This document shows, one piece after another, positions 17,543-26,166 of a stretch of 64,000 nt of DNA. The notes under the pieces are model-generated. The model ran no database searches, was not told where the DNA came from, and saw only the letters and a program-made list of their open reading frames with translations. The translations under genes were made by a program, and so were the position numbers. Source of the DNA: DAIDKA01 sp049792815 (GTDB taxonomy: Bacteria > Pseudomonadota > Gammaproteobacteria > Steroidobacterales > Steroidobacteraceae); assembly GCA_049792815.1 (NCBI GenBank), contig JBARBG010000098.1:19818-83817 (forward strand), read 5' to 3'. The number at the start of each line of letters is the position of its first letter. The first letter of the stretch is position 1.

Positions 17543-18928
17543 TCAGCGCGCGGGCGCGGCTGCGGCCGCGCCGGGTTGCTCCGTGTTGAACATGTCGCGG
17601 GTCATGATCCAGGAGCCATCCGGCTGGCGCCGGTAGATGCGCAGGAAGGTGCCGGTCCCGCCGACCGGGCGGGCGGTAATCTCGGCCTTCGCCGTGGCAG
17701 AGACCGTGAAGCTGCCCCGCTGATACGCGAGGCTGCCGTCGATCACCGTTTCAACGGGCGTCCAGTTCTCAACGATGTTGAACTGCTGGTACAGGTTGCC
17801 ATTGGCGGCGATATTTGCCGCCTTGCCCACCAGCGGCGGCCGGCCCGGAACAATCGCGATGTGATCGTCGTCGGTCAGGGCGCTCAAGGCCTTGATGTCG
17901 CCCGCGTTGATGGCCTTCAGGTACTGCACGTTGAACGCCGTGATGCCCGCAAGGTCCGCCGCGTAGGAGGCTGAAACCGTGGGCGGGGTGGCCACGGCTG
18001 CAGCCGGCGTGGCAGTTGTCGGCAGCGGGAAATTACCATCGAAGGGCGGCCAGTTCGGCACCGGCCGTTCCGGACCCGGGTAGTACATGGCGGTCCAGAT
18101 ATTGCGGATCTTTCCGTCTTCGATCCAGAACCACTCGCTGAAGGCATTGCGCGGCACGGTGGCGCCGGCCCTGCGGATGAACACCGCCATGCCCAGCACC
18201 ACACCGGCCTCGTCGTCGACGAAGCCCACGCGCCGGCCCGCGACATTGGCGAGATTGAAGTTGGTCAGTCCTGACACGCAGTCATCGTTGACCCCGCCGC
18301 GGCGTCCGGTGACCTTCGTTCCGTTCTCATATCGATTGCAGCCCGGATGGGCGCGCACCACCGTGCCATCATGGGAGGTGATGCCGTCGAAGTAGCTGTT
18401 GACGATGGCCATCATGGTCGCGCGCGGCAGACGCTGCGCGGGCGGCAGCACCCGCTCCGGGGGCGGTGTGACTGTCAGGCTCTGCGGATTCCACGAGCTT
18501 GGCGGAGTCGCCCCGGGCAATCCCGGATCCGCCTCGCGTGCGATGTACCACTCGGCTTCGGTGATGGTCCGATTCTCGATCCGCAGGCGGGCGGTCACGA
18601 TCGCCAGCTGCGCGCCCTCTGCGACAATGCCGTAGTAGGCGGCCTGGCCGCTGACCGGATCCAGGTAGCGGCGCTGCACCTGCCCCAATCCGCTGACGCT
18701 CTGCCACACGCCCTTGCCCAGCGGGATGTTGATGGCGTTCTCGGTGTGGCGGTAGCTCGGCGCCAGCGGCGCGGCGGCGGGGTCGTGCTTGATCACGGCC
18801 GCCAGATAGCTGTTCAGCACGGATTTCAGGCAGGGCCGATCGCAGGCGGCGGCGCGGGCGGGTATCGGGGCGCAGATCCAGAGGGCGCCAAGCGACAACA
18901 GGGCGGCCAGTGACAGCGTTGAGCGCAT
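17543..18928 (-). CDS. Exported protein with three NTF2-like domains
   Basis: 461 residues from ATG 18928, which opens a signal peptide (LSLAALLSLGALWICAPIPARA); a start at 19003 would put the signal sequence internally. Three similar alpha+beta units are visible: residues about 27-150 (CDRPCLKSVLNSYLAAVIKH), 175-305 (MMAIVNSYFDGITSHDG... CNRYENG) and 325-450 (FNVQYLKAINAGDIKALSAL). The last matches the SnoaL/DUF4440 branch of the NTF2-like fold best. The first two units also form the protein at 36128-37153. Function unknown; such proteins often bind small hydrophobic molecules. It abuts the receptor gene end to end. Confidence 0.65.
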   Translation of the reverse strand: MRSTLSLAALLSLGALWICAPIPARAAACDRPCLKSVLNSYLAAVIKHDPAAAPLAPSYRHTENAINIPLGKGVWQSVSGLGQVQRRYLDPVSGQAAYYGIVAEGAQLAIVTARLRIENRTITEAEWYIAREADPGLPGATPPSSWNPQSLTVTPPPERVLPPAQRLPRATMMAIVNSYFDGITSHDGTVVRAHPGCNRYENGTKVTGRRGGVNDDCVSGLTNFNLANVAGRRVGFVDDEAGVVLGMAVFIRRAGATVPRNAFSEWFWIEDGKIRNIWTAMYYPGPERPVPNWPPFDGNFPLPTTATPAAAVATPPTVSASYAADLAGITAFNVQYLKAINAGDIKALSALTDDDHIAIVPGRPPLVGKAANIAANGNLYQQFNIVENWTPVETVIDGSLAYQRGSFTVSATAKAEITARPVGGTGTFLRIYRRQPDGSWIMTRDMFNTEQPGAAAAAPAR

Positions 18929-19002
18929 ACGGGCAGTGTAACGCAACCGCAGATACCACTGGGGAGCGGGGTGCATTAGTCTGACCTCAAAGGAGGATCC
19001 CA

Positions 19003-20337
19003 ATGTACTTGCACACCCGGCTGCTGCTGGGCATCGCGGCGGTGACCCTGGCGGCCCTGCTGCTCAGCGTGTTGATCCCGCTGGGATCGGTGCGTCCCGA
19101 CGTGGCGCGCGAGACCGACTCAACCCTGCAACTCACGACATTGCTGGTGAAAGTCGAGGACAGCGTGCGCGCCGCTCCGGATGCGGCGGCGGCGCTGGCG
19201 GCAGCGGCAGCGGCGGTCATCCAGTCTCAACCCCTGAGGCATGTGCGCATCACACTGCAGGATGCCGGGGATAGGGGCGTCGCGGCCACTGCGCTCGATC
19301 CCGGCCAGGGGGGTTGGCTGGCGGAAGAACTCGCCGATGGCAGCGGCCGGGCGCAGTTGAGCTATCCGCTGACCTGGTCCGGTGAGCGCATCGGCATGCT
19401 GCGGGTCAGCGCCAATCCGCGCTCGGAAGTGAGCGAAATCGAGGAGCGCGTGGAGTCGGACGTGCTGCTGCTGGTGGTGGTGGTACTGGCCATGGCGGGT
19501 GCCGTCTATGTCATGGTCCGGCGCGGTCTGCGGCCGGTGGGGCAGATCCAGTTGGCGCTGTCACGGCTGCAGGCCGGAGCCCTCGCGACCCGGTTGCCGC
19601 ATTTTCGGGTGAAGGACCTGGATGACATCTCTGACAGCTTCAATCATTGCGCCCGGGCCCTGCAGTCGGCGGCCGGGCAACGGCGCACGTTGAACCTGCG
19701 GCTGATTGCGGTCGAAGAGGAGGAACGCCGGCGCCTGGCCCGCGAACTTCACGATGAGCTCGGTCAGTCCCTGACCGCCATCAAGGTCGACGCAGCCTTC
19801 ATGGAGCGGGAGGCCCGCGGGGTGCTGCCCGCCGTAGTCAGTTGTGCGCAGGGGGTGGGCCAGGTGGTCGACGGCATCATGGCATTGACCCGCAGCATGC
19901 TTGCGCGCCTGCGGCCTCACGAGCTGGAGACCGTCGGCTTGCGGGGCACCCTGCAGGACCTGGTAAGCGGCTGGCAGGCACGCATGGCGGACCGCTTCAG
20001 CTGCTCGCTGGAATTCGAGGGTCCCGATACCCTGTCGCCGGAGCTGAATATCACCTTGTACCGGCTGCTCCAGGAGTGCCTGACCAATGCAGTGCGGCAT
20101 TCGCGGGCGAAGCGCATCGCAATCCGGGTCCAGGTCACCGACGAGCAGGTTCAGCTGCGCGTCGGTGAGTCCGAGGTGACGCCCGGAACCGTGCCGGAAG
20201 GCGCCGGCGGCACCGGCCTGGATGGCATGCGCGAGCGGGTCGCGGCACAGGGTGGGGAGCTGCAGCTACTATGGCAGCCCACGGGCGGCATGCTGCTGAC
20301 CGCGTGGATGCCGAGGGGAGTGGCGGATGGGTCGTGA
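19003..20337 (+). CDS. Sensor histidine kinase (NarX/HisKA_3 type)
   Basis: 444 residues. First transmembrane helix at residues 5-25, a periplasmic sensor of about 120 residues, second helix at about 150-168 (LLLVVVVLAMAGAVYVMV), then HAMP, then the HisKA_3 dimerisation helix EEEERRRLARELHDELGQ with phosphorylated His250, and a HATPase domain with QECLTNAVRHSRA and GTGLDGMRERV. The second ATPase glycine box is weak. The stimulus is unknown. The response regulator starts 11 nt before the stop of this gene, so the pair is translationally coupled. Ribosome site GGAGGA precedes ATG 19003. Confidence 0.9.
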   Translation: MYLHTRLLLGIAAVTLAALLLSVLIPLGSVRPDVARETDSTLQLTTLLVKVEDSVRAAPDAAAALAAAAAAVIQSQPLRHVRITLQDAGDRGVAATALDPGQGGWLAEELADGSGRAQLSYPLTWSGERIGMLRVSANPRSEVSEIEERVESDVLLLVVVVLAMAGAVYVMVRRGLRPVGQIQLALSRLQAGALATRLPHFRVKDLDDISDSFNHCARALQSAAGQRRTLNLRLIAVEEEERRRLARELHDELGQSLTAIKVDAAFMEREARGVLPAVVSCAQGVGQVVDGIMALTRSMLARLRPHELETVGLRGTLQDLVSGWQARMADRFSCSLEFEGPDTLSPELNITLYRLLQECLTNAVRHSRAKRIAIRVQVTDEQVQLRVGESEVTPGTVPEGAGGTGLDGMRERVAAQGGELQLLWQPTGGMLLTAWMPRGVADGS

Positions 20338-20983
20338 GGTACGCATCGTGCTGGTCGACGACCACGCGGTGGTGCGGGCGGGCTATCGGCGCTTTCTCGA
20401 ACAGGAACCCGGTTATTCGGTGATTGCCGAAGCAGCATCGGGCGAGGAGGCCTATGCGCTGCTGCAGCGTGTTTCCCCGGACATCGTGCTGCTGGATCTG
20501 AGCATGCCGGGGCTGGGCGGCTTGTCGAGCCTGCGCCGCTTCAAACTGCGCTGGCCGCTGCTGCCGATCCTGGTGTTCAGCATGCACGACACCGCTGCCT
20601 TTGCCACGCAGGCATTGCGCGCCGGTGCCAATGGCTATGTGACCAAGGGCAGTGATCCAAAGCTGATGGTGGACTCGGTGCGCGAAGTGCTCGCGGGCGA
20701 GGTGGCGCTCAGTCCGGACGTCCGCCAGCTGCTGGAGCGTAGCGCTGCGGACAAACGTGCTTCACCCACGCTGGGGCTGTCGGTGCGCGAGTTTGATATA
20801 TTCCGCATGATCGTCAGCGGCAAGAACCATGAGGATATCGCGCAGCTGTTGAATCTCAGTGCCAAGACGATAGCCAACAATCATTCAAACATCCGGCAGA
20901 AGCTGGGCGTGACCACGGACATCGAGCTGCTCGATGTCGCGCTGGAATGCGGCGCCGTCGAAGGCTTTCCGTCGCAGGTCTGA
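20327..20983 (+). CDS. NarL/FixJ-type response regulator
   Basis: 218 residues. Receiver domain 1-125 with acidic pocket D11-D12, phosphoacceptor Asp57 in VLLDLSMPG, and Lys in YVTKGSDPK. C-terminal LuxR-type helix-turn-helix at about 150-205: LSVREFDIFRMIVSGKNHEDIAQLLNLS (shown in parts) then AKTIANNHSNIRQKLGV. It overlaps the kinase gene by 11 nt and is its evident partner. Target genes cannot be named; the following crcB is only 18 nt away and probably in the same transcript. Confidence 0.92.
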   Translation: MGREVRIVLVDDHAVVRAGYRRFLEQEPGYSVIAEAASGEEAYALLQRVSPDIVLLDLSMPGLGGLSSLRRFKLRWPLLPILVFSMHDTAAFATQALRAGANGYVTKGSDPKLMVDSVREVLAGEVALSPDVRQLLERSAADKRASPTLGLSVREFDIFRMIVSGKNHEDIAQLLNLSAKTIANNHSNIRQKLGVTTDIELLDVALECGAVEGFPSQV

Positions 20984-21001
20984 GCAGCAGGAGAGCGGAG
21001 C

Positions 21002-21394
21002 ATGTGGCGATCGGTGGTGGCAGTGTGTGTAGGTGGCAGCGTGGGCTGCCTGCTGCGCTGGGTATTGGGTCTGTGGCTGAACAGTCAGCCCACCGCCGTG
21101 CCCATGGGTACGCTCGCCGCCAATCTGATCGGTGGCTATATCGTCGGCGTTGCCGTGGCCTTCTTTGCACTGAACAAGAGTCTGGAACCGGCGTGGCGAT
21201 ACCTGGTGATTACCGGCTTTTGCGGGGGACTGACCACCTTTTCGAGCTTTTCGGCCGAAGTGGTAACGCTGCTGCGGCAGGACCGGGTGATGTGGGCGAT
21301 GGTGACTGTGAGCCTGAATCTGTTCGGGTCGTTGCTGCTGACGTTCGGCGGCATCGCAACGGTGCTCGGGTTGAAGAGCAGCGCCAGCGGATAG
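21002..21394 (+). CDS. crcB: Fluoride channel CrcB/Fluc
   Basis: 130 residues with four membrane helices. Hallmarks: GGSVGCLLRWVLG near the N-terminus, GTLAANLIGGYIVGV with the pore Asn, and GFCGGLTTFSSFSAEV carrying the Phe box and the central sodium-site turn. Dual-topology dimers export fluoride. An AGGAG-like site (CAGGAGAGCGGAGC) precedes ATG 21002. It lies in the two-component operon with only an 18-nt gap, so a fluoride riboswitch directly upstream is excluded. Confidence 0.93.
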   Translation: MWRSVVAVCVGGSVGCLLRWVLGLWLNSQPTAVPMGTLAANLIGGYIVGVAVAFFALNKSLEPAWRYLVITGFCGGLTTFSSFSAEVVTLLRQDRVMWAMVTVSLNLFGSLLLTFGGIATVLGLKSSASG

Positions 21395-21492
21395 CATAAG
21401 CACATATTCATTTGATATGAGCCGCGACTGAATTGTCACCCCGCGCCGGGCTAGACTTCCCCAGCGAACGAACAAAACCAAAGGGGGCAGTC

Positions 21493-22875
21493 ATGGCCGA
21501 AATCGCCAGCGGAACGGTGCCCGCTGTGGGTCCCTTGACCGGACCGAACAACCGCGAGGACTGGTGGGCCGTAGCGGTCGGCATCGGACTGATCGGCCTT
21601 GCCGTGGCACTGTTCGCCGCCGGTGGCAGCATCAAGTGGATCGCGATCGCGCCGCAAAAATGGAGCCACCTGGCAGCTGCCGGTGCTCAGCTGCAGGCCC
21701 ATTGGCCACAGTTCCTGGCGCTGTTCGCACTCTGGGCCGGTGTCTTCACGGTCGCTGCCACTGCACTTGGATACCGCGCGCACGAGTTCCTCGGGACATT
21801 CGTGTTGCTGTACCTGATCTGCCTGCTGCTGTACTTCCTGGGGCTGTGGGACCAGGCTTCAAAGTACAGCCTGGAGCCGCCGCTGGTGGGCCTGGTACTG
21901 GGCCTGCTGATCTCCAATACCGTGGGAGTACCGCGCTGGGCCAATGCCGGGTTGCGGGTTGAACTGTTCATCAAGGTCGGCATCGTACTGCTGGGCACGG
22001 GCTTGCCGCTGACGCTGATCGCATGGGCGGGCCCGGTGGCCCTGGTGCAGGCCTCAATCGTGTCGTTGGTGACATTTGGCGTCATATTTTTCCTCGCCAC
22101 CCGCATGGGATTGGACAAGCGGCTGGCGGCGGTGCTGGGCACCGGCGGAGCGGTCTGCGGCGTATCAGCCGCGATCGCCGTCACGGGAGCCGTGGGTGCG
22201 AAGAAGGAACATTCGTCGGTCGCGATCTCCCTGGTAGTGTTCTGGGCCATCGTGCTGATCTTCGTGCTGCCGCTGGTGTCGCGCAGTCTGGGGCTGGCCA
22301 CCGGGGTCGCGGGCGCGTGGATCGGTACCTCCGAACTGGCTGATGCCACGGGTCTTGCCGCCGCGCAGATCTATGGCGGTTTCGCCGGCAAGATCGCGGG
22401 AATCGCGGGCAAGCCCGACGACGCGGTCAATGCCTTCACCCTCATGAAGGTCATCGGCCGCGACATCTGGATCGGCGTGTGGTGCTTCGTGCTGTCGATC
22501 ATCGCCGTCACGCGCTGGCAATCCGCGGGCGCCCAGAAGGCCGGCGCTGCGCAGATCTGGCAACGCTTTCCGAAGTTCGTCATCGGCTTCCTGCTGGCAT
22601 CGCTGATCATCACGCTGGTGTCCCACGGCTACAGCTATGCGGACTACCGGCAGAAGGTGCTACCCTCGCTGGTGACCCCGTTGCAGTCACTGCGCGTGTG
22701 GGCCTTCACCTTCACCTTTCTGAGCATCGGCCTGACCACCCGGGTCCGTGAGTTCGCCGCCGTGGGCGCCAAGCCCTTCTACGCCTTCACCGCGGGAGTC
22801 ATCGTCAACATCCTCCTGGGGTTCGTGCTGTCGACCCGGGTATTCGTCGACTTCTGGACCAGGCTGGGCCAGTAA
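21493..22875 (+). CDS. YeiH/UPF0324 family putative sulfate exporter
   Basis: 460 residues from ATG 21493, which has AAGGGGG eight nt upstream. About 10-11 membrane helices. Conserved family segments: LEPPLVGLVLGLLISN, ELFIKVGIVLLGTGLPL, GTGGAVCGVSAAIAVTGAVGA, and DAVNAFTLMKVIGRDIWIG. Members are annotated as putative sulfate exporters, though evidence for substrate is thin in the family. It stands alone between crcB and the convergent GntR regulator (stop 1 nt apart). Confidence 0.88.
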   Translation: MAEIASGTVPAVGPLTGPNNREDWWAVAVGIGLIGLAVALFAAGGSIKWIAIAPQKWSHLAAAGAQLQAHWPQFLALFALWAGVFTVAATALGYRAHEFLGTFVLLYLICLLLYFLGLWDQASKYSLEPPLVGLVLGLLISNTVGVPRWANAGLRVELFIKVGIVLLGTGLPLTLIAWAGPVALVQASIVSLVTFGVIFFLATRMGLDKRLAAVLGTGGAVCGVSAAIAVTGAVGAKKEHSSVAISLVVFWAIVLIFVLPLVSRSLGLATGVAGAWIGTSELADATGLAAAQIYGGFAGKIAGIAGKPDDAVNAFTLMKVIGRDIWIGVWCFVLSIIAVTRWQSAGAQKAGAAQIWQRFPKFVIGFLLASLIITLVSHGYSYADYRQKVLPSLVTPLQSLRVWAFTFTFLSIGLTTRVREFAAVGAKPFYAFTAGVIVNILLGFVLSTRVFVDFWTRLGQ

Positions 22876-22876
22876 C

Positions 22877-23524
22877 TCAATCGTCGCGAAATGCATCCGC
22901 GACGGATTGCAGGATGGCCCTCACATCCTCGACGGAGCGCGCCACATCGCCTGCGCGCAATGAATGCATGAGGCGCATGTGCAGGGCCACCATGGGAGCG
23001 AGGCTGCCACCGACGGCGGCCCGGCGGCGCAGCGCGATGCGGCCGCGGACTTCCCAGTGCAGCGAGTCCCACAACTTCAGGAAGGTGCCGTTGCCGCCCA
23101 TTTCCACCAGGCTGCGGTGGAAATCCAGTGCGGCATCGATGTAGTGCTCGGAATCCCCGCGGGCGACGGCTTCGGACATCCTGGTGATGCACGACTGCAG
23201 CTTGTCGAGCATTGCCAGCGCCAGCGGCAGGCCACGCTCGATCGAGCGCACCTCCATCATCAGGCGCAGTTCATAGGACTCGCGCATCTCCGCGGAGTCG
23301 GCGCCGCGCACCCGCGTGCCCCGATAGCGTTCGGAGGTCACCAGCCCAGTGCCCTCGAGTTCGCGCAGGGCCTCGCGAATGGGGGCCTGGCTGACATTGA
23401 ACTCACGCGCCAGCGACAGCTCCTTGAGCTGCAGGCCGGCCGGATAGGTGCCATCGAGGATGCGTGCCACCAGCACATCGCGGATCCGGTCGCGCATGCA
23501 GACGCGTTTGAGAGCGGTGTCCAT
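22877..23524 (-). CDS. GntR-family regulator with FCD effector domain
   Basis: 215 residues. N-terminal winged helix: MRDRIRDVLVARILDGTYPAG, LKELSLAREFNVSQAPIREAL and a wing segment TSERYRGTRVRG. The C-terminal helical FCD domain keeps metal-binding positions in ALDFHRSLVEMGGNG and ALHMRLMHSLRAGD. The ATG overlaps the stop of the efflux outer-membrane gene by 1 nt (TAATG), making it the last gene of the RND operon; it presumably controls the pump in response to a small carboxylate-like ligand. Confidence 0.9.
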   Translation of the reverse strand: MDTALKRVCMRDRIRDVLVARILDGTYPAGLQLKELSLAREFNVSQAPIREALRELEGTGLVTSERYRGTRVRGADSAEMRESYELRLMMEVRSIERGLPLALAMLDKLQSCITRMSEAVARGDSEHYIDAALDFHRSLVEMGGNGTFLKLWDSLHWEVRGRIALRRRAAVGGSLAPMVALHMRLMHSLRAGDVARSVEDVRAILQSVADAFRDD

Positions 23525-24957
23525 TACAGCGCCGGAGAATTCAGGTGAGCGGCGGTGGCGGTCCAGCCCCCGCCCAGTGCCTGGACCAGTGAGACAGCGG
23601 CATTCAGCCGCGCTGCCTGGGAGGCCAGCGCGGCGCTCTGGGCCGCGAGCGCCGCGGTGTGCGTTGTGGTGACCTCGATGTAGTCGGCAACGCCGGCCGC
23701 GTAGCGCTCATCGGCGTGGTAGGCGGCGCTTTGCGCCGCCTTGGCCGAGGCCGCATCGGCCGCCTGCTGCTCGCTGAGACGGCGCACCGCGACCAGCCCG
23801 TCCTCCACTTCCTGGTAGGCGGTGAGCGCAGTCCTGCGATAGTCCGCGACCGACTCGTCGTAGGCGGCACGCGCCTGGACGTTCAGGGCGCGGCGCCCGC
23901 CGACATCCACCAGTGGCAACTGGCCACCGGGACCGACGGCCCAGAACCGGCTCGGGGCCACGATCCAATTTGCCGCGGCGACGCTCTCGAAACCGGCCGC
24001 TGCGGCCTGCAGTGAAAACACCGGAAACCACGCCGCGCGCGCGACACCGATACCGGCATTGGCGCCCGCCACCTGGCGCTCGGCGCTGGCCACATCCGGA
24101 CGGCGTTCGAGCAGTACCGAAGGCAGTGCAACGCTGATCGCAGGCGGTTCGGCGGCCAGCGGCGCCGGCGGCAAGGTGAAGGCCGAAGGGGGCAGGCCCA
24201 GCAGTACCGCAATGGCATGCTCCAGGCGGGCGCGTTGCAGACGGGTTGCCGCCAGCTGCGAGCGCGCGTTCTGCCGCAGCGTGTCCGCCTGGTCGACATC
24301 GGTTGCCGCCGCGACGCCGGTGTCATAGCGGCGTCGGGTCTGCTCCCAGGCGGTGTCAAATTGCGCGACCGAATCTTCCAGCAGCTTCACCGTCGCATCG
24401 TCGCCGCGCAGAGTGAAATAGTCGGTAGCCAGTTCGGCCTGCAGCGTCAGATCGAGTGCGGCGAGATCGGCGGCACTGCCCTGGGCGCGGGCATTGGCCG
24501 CCGCGGTGGTGTTGCGCAGGCGGCCGAACAGATCGATCTGCCAGGCCACATCGAGCGAGGCGATGAAGTCATTGCCGGTCTTGCCCGCGCCCAGGGTGTT
24601 CGGGCCGTTGAGCGAGGCACGCCCGCGGATGGCCGAAGCATCCAGATCCAGCTGCGGATACTGCTCGGAACGGGCCTCGCCGGCGAGCGCGCGGGCCTGC
24701 TTGAAACGCGCAAACGCCGCACGCAGATCCAGGTTGCCGCTGTGCAGCTGCTGCTGCAGTTCATTGAGTTTCGGATCGCCAAAGGACTGCCACCAGTCCG
24801 CGCGCGGCTGCTCATCCGCGGGTGCTGCGGGCGCCCACTCGCCCGCCTCCTTGTACTGGGAGACTTCCTGGTCCAGCTTCGGCGGCACATAGGGTGGCGC
24901 GAGCGAGCAGGCACTGAGCAGTGCCGCGACCACGCCTGCGGTGACGAGGCGCTTCAC
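23524..24957 (-). CDS. RND efflux outer-membrane lipoprotein (NodT/OprM family)
   Basis: 477 residues. Lipoprotein signal with lipobox LLSAC (Cys17), then SLAPPYVPPKLD as in the OprM family. Two repeats of the outer-membrane efflux domain follow, with helical hairpins at about 55-240 and 270-460 (for example ARAAWFPVFSLQAAAAGFES and YRRTALTAYQEVEDGLVAVR). Forms the trimeric exit duct of the tripartite pump. Starts 2 nt after the adaptor gene stop. Confidence 0.93.
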   Translation of the reverse strand: MKRLVTAGVVAALLSACSLAPPYVPPKLDQEVSQYKEAGEWAPAAPADEQPRADWWQSFGDPKLNELQQQLHSGNLDLRAAFARFKQARALAGEARSEQYPQLDLDASAIRGRASLNGPNTLGAGKTGNDFIASLDVAWQIDLFGRLRNTTAAANARAQGSAADLAALDLTLQAELATDYFTLRGDDATVKLLEDSVAQFDTAWEQTRRRYDTGVAAATDVDQADTLRQNARSQLAATRLQRARLEHAIAVLLGLPPSAFTLPPAPLAAEPPAISVALPSVLLERRPDVASAERQVAGANAGIGVARAAWFPVFSLQAAAAGFESVAAANWIVAPSRFWAVGPGGQLPLVDVGGRRALNVQARAAYDESVADYRRTALTAYQEVEDGLVAVRRLSEQQAADAASAKAAQSAAYHADERYAAGVADYIEVTTTHTAALAAQSAALASQAARLNAAVSLVQALGGGWTATAAHLNSPAL

Positions 24958-24959
24958 GC

Positions 24960-26138
24960 TCAGGTACCTGCCGCGGGCTTGGTGCCCAGGCGCACCGGGG
25001 CGTGATCCAGCAGCGAATCCGGCGGACTGAGAATGACGACATCATCGGGCGTCAGGCCCTTTACCACCTCGATTGCCGCGCCGTAATCGTGGCCGATGAT
25101 GATGGGTTTGAGCACCACGTGGCCGGTGCCATCGACCGTCGCCACGTGAATGCCGTCGCTGCGGAACAGCAGCGTATTGGCCGGCAGCTGCAGCGACAGT
25201 CCGAGCGCGCCGGGTGGCATCTTGAAATGCACATCGGCGTAGGCGCCGGGCAGCAGGGCGCCGCTGGCATTGTCGACCTTCAGCTGCACCAGCAGGGTGT
25301 TGGTGGTCGGGTCGATGGCATTGGCCGTGGAGTCCATGCGGGCCCCGTAGCTCACGCCCGGATGATCCGGGAAGGTGACATCGGCGGTGGTCTTCGGCCC
25401 CATCTGCGGCGCAAAGGCCTGCGGCACGCGCACGTACAGCCGCAGCTGACGTTCGTCGCTGATGCGGAACAGCTCCGGTCCGGTGCCGCCGCCGGCCGCG
25501 ATCAAGCGCCCGACGTCGGTTTCGCGCGCGGTGATGATGCCGTCGAAGGGCGCGACGATGCGTTGGAAGCCGCTGAGATCGCGCAGGCGCTGCAGGTTGG
25601 CCCGTGCCGATTGCAGCTGTGCCCTGCTGGCATCCGCGAGGCTGGTCTTTTCGTCCGCATCCTGGCGCGACACCGAGTCGGTCTTGCGCAGCGATTCCCA
25701 GCGCTCCGCGGTGACGCTGGCGATCTTGGCGTTCGCTTCGGCGGTCGCCACGTCCGCTTCAGCCTGGCTCAGCTGCTGCTGAACTTCAGGGGTGTCGATC
25801 TCGGCCAGCAGCTGCCCGGCCTTGACGCGGGTGCCGATGTCCACCAGCCAGCGCTTCAGGTAACCGCTGGTGCGGGCGTAGATCGGCGCATCGATGTCGG
25901 CTTGAACCGTTCCCGGCAGAACGAGCTCGGTCCCCGTCGGATCAGTGGGCTTCGGGTGCGTGGTGTTCACTGTGACGATCGCCGCATCCTCGGTGGCGCT
26001 GGCGAGATTCGCCGCGGCACGGTGGGCCGAGATGATGCTCCAGACCACGAAGCACAGCGCCACCACAGCGGTCACGGCGCCCACGCGGGCGAGGCCTTGC
26101 ATGTGGATCCGGCTCTTGGGGGAGTTGGCTGGGTGCAT
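24960..26138 (-). CDS. RND efflux periplasmic adaptor (HlyD/MFP family)
   Basis: 392 residues from ATG 26138, 28 nt after the permease stop; an upstream start would overlap the permease. A membrane anchor at about residues 15-35 (VGAVTAVVALCFVVWSII) replaces a lipobox. Domains in order: barrel-sandwich half (YARTSGYLKRWLVDIGTRVK), alpha hairpin (QQLSQAEADVATAEANAKIA), second half (IVAPFDGIITARETDVG), beta-barrel and membrane-proximal domain. It bridges the inner-membrane permease and the outer duct. GGA before ATG 26138 resembles the site before the permease. Confidence 0.92.
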   Translation of the reverse strand: MHPANSPKSRIHMQGLARVGAVTAVVALCFVVWSIISAHRAAANLASATEDAAIVTVNTTHPKPTDPTGTELVLPGTVQADIDAPIYARTSGYLKRWLVDIGTRVKAGQLLAEIDTPEVQQQLSQAEADVATAEANAKIASVTAERWESLRKTDSVSRQDADEKTSLADASRAQLQSARANLQRLRDLSGFQRIVAPFDGIITARETDVGRLIAAGGGTGPELFRISDERQLRLYVRVPQAFAPQMGPKTTADVTFPDHPGVSYGARMDSTANAIDPTTNTLLVQLKVDNASGALLPGAYADVHFKMPPGALGLSLQLPANTLLFRSDGIHVATVDGTGHVVLKPIIIGHDYGAAIEVVKGLTPDDVVILSPPDSLLDHAPVRLGTKPAAGT

Positions 26139-26166
26139 AGTGGAGTCCGTTACCGGTTCGGTGTCG

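Noticed and set aside
20984..21001. Fluoride riboswitch before crcB
   Set aside because: Only 18 nt separate crcB from the response regulator, too short for the aptamer.
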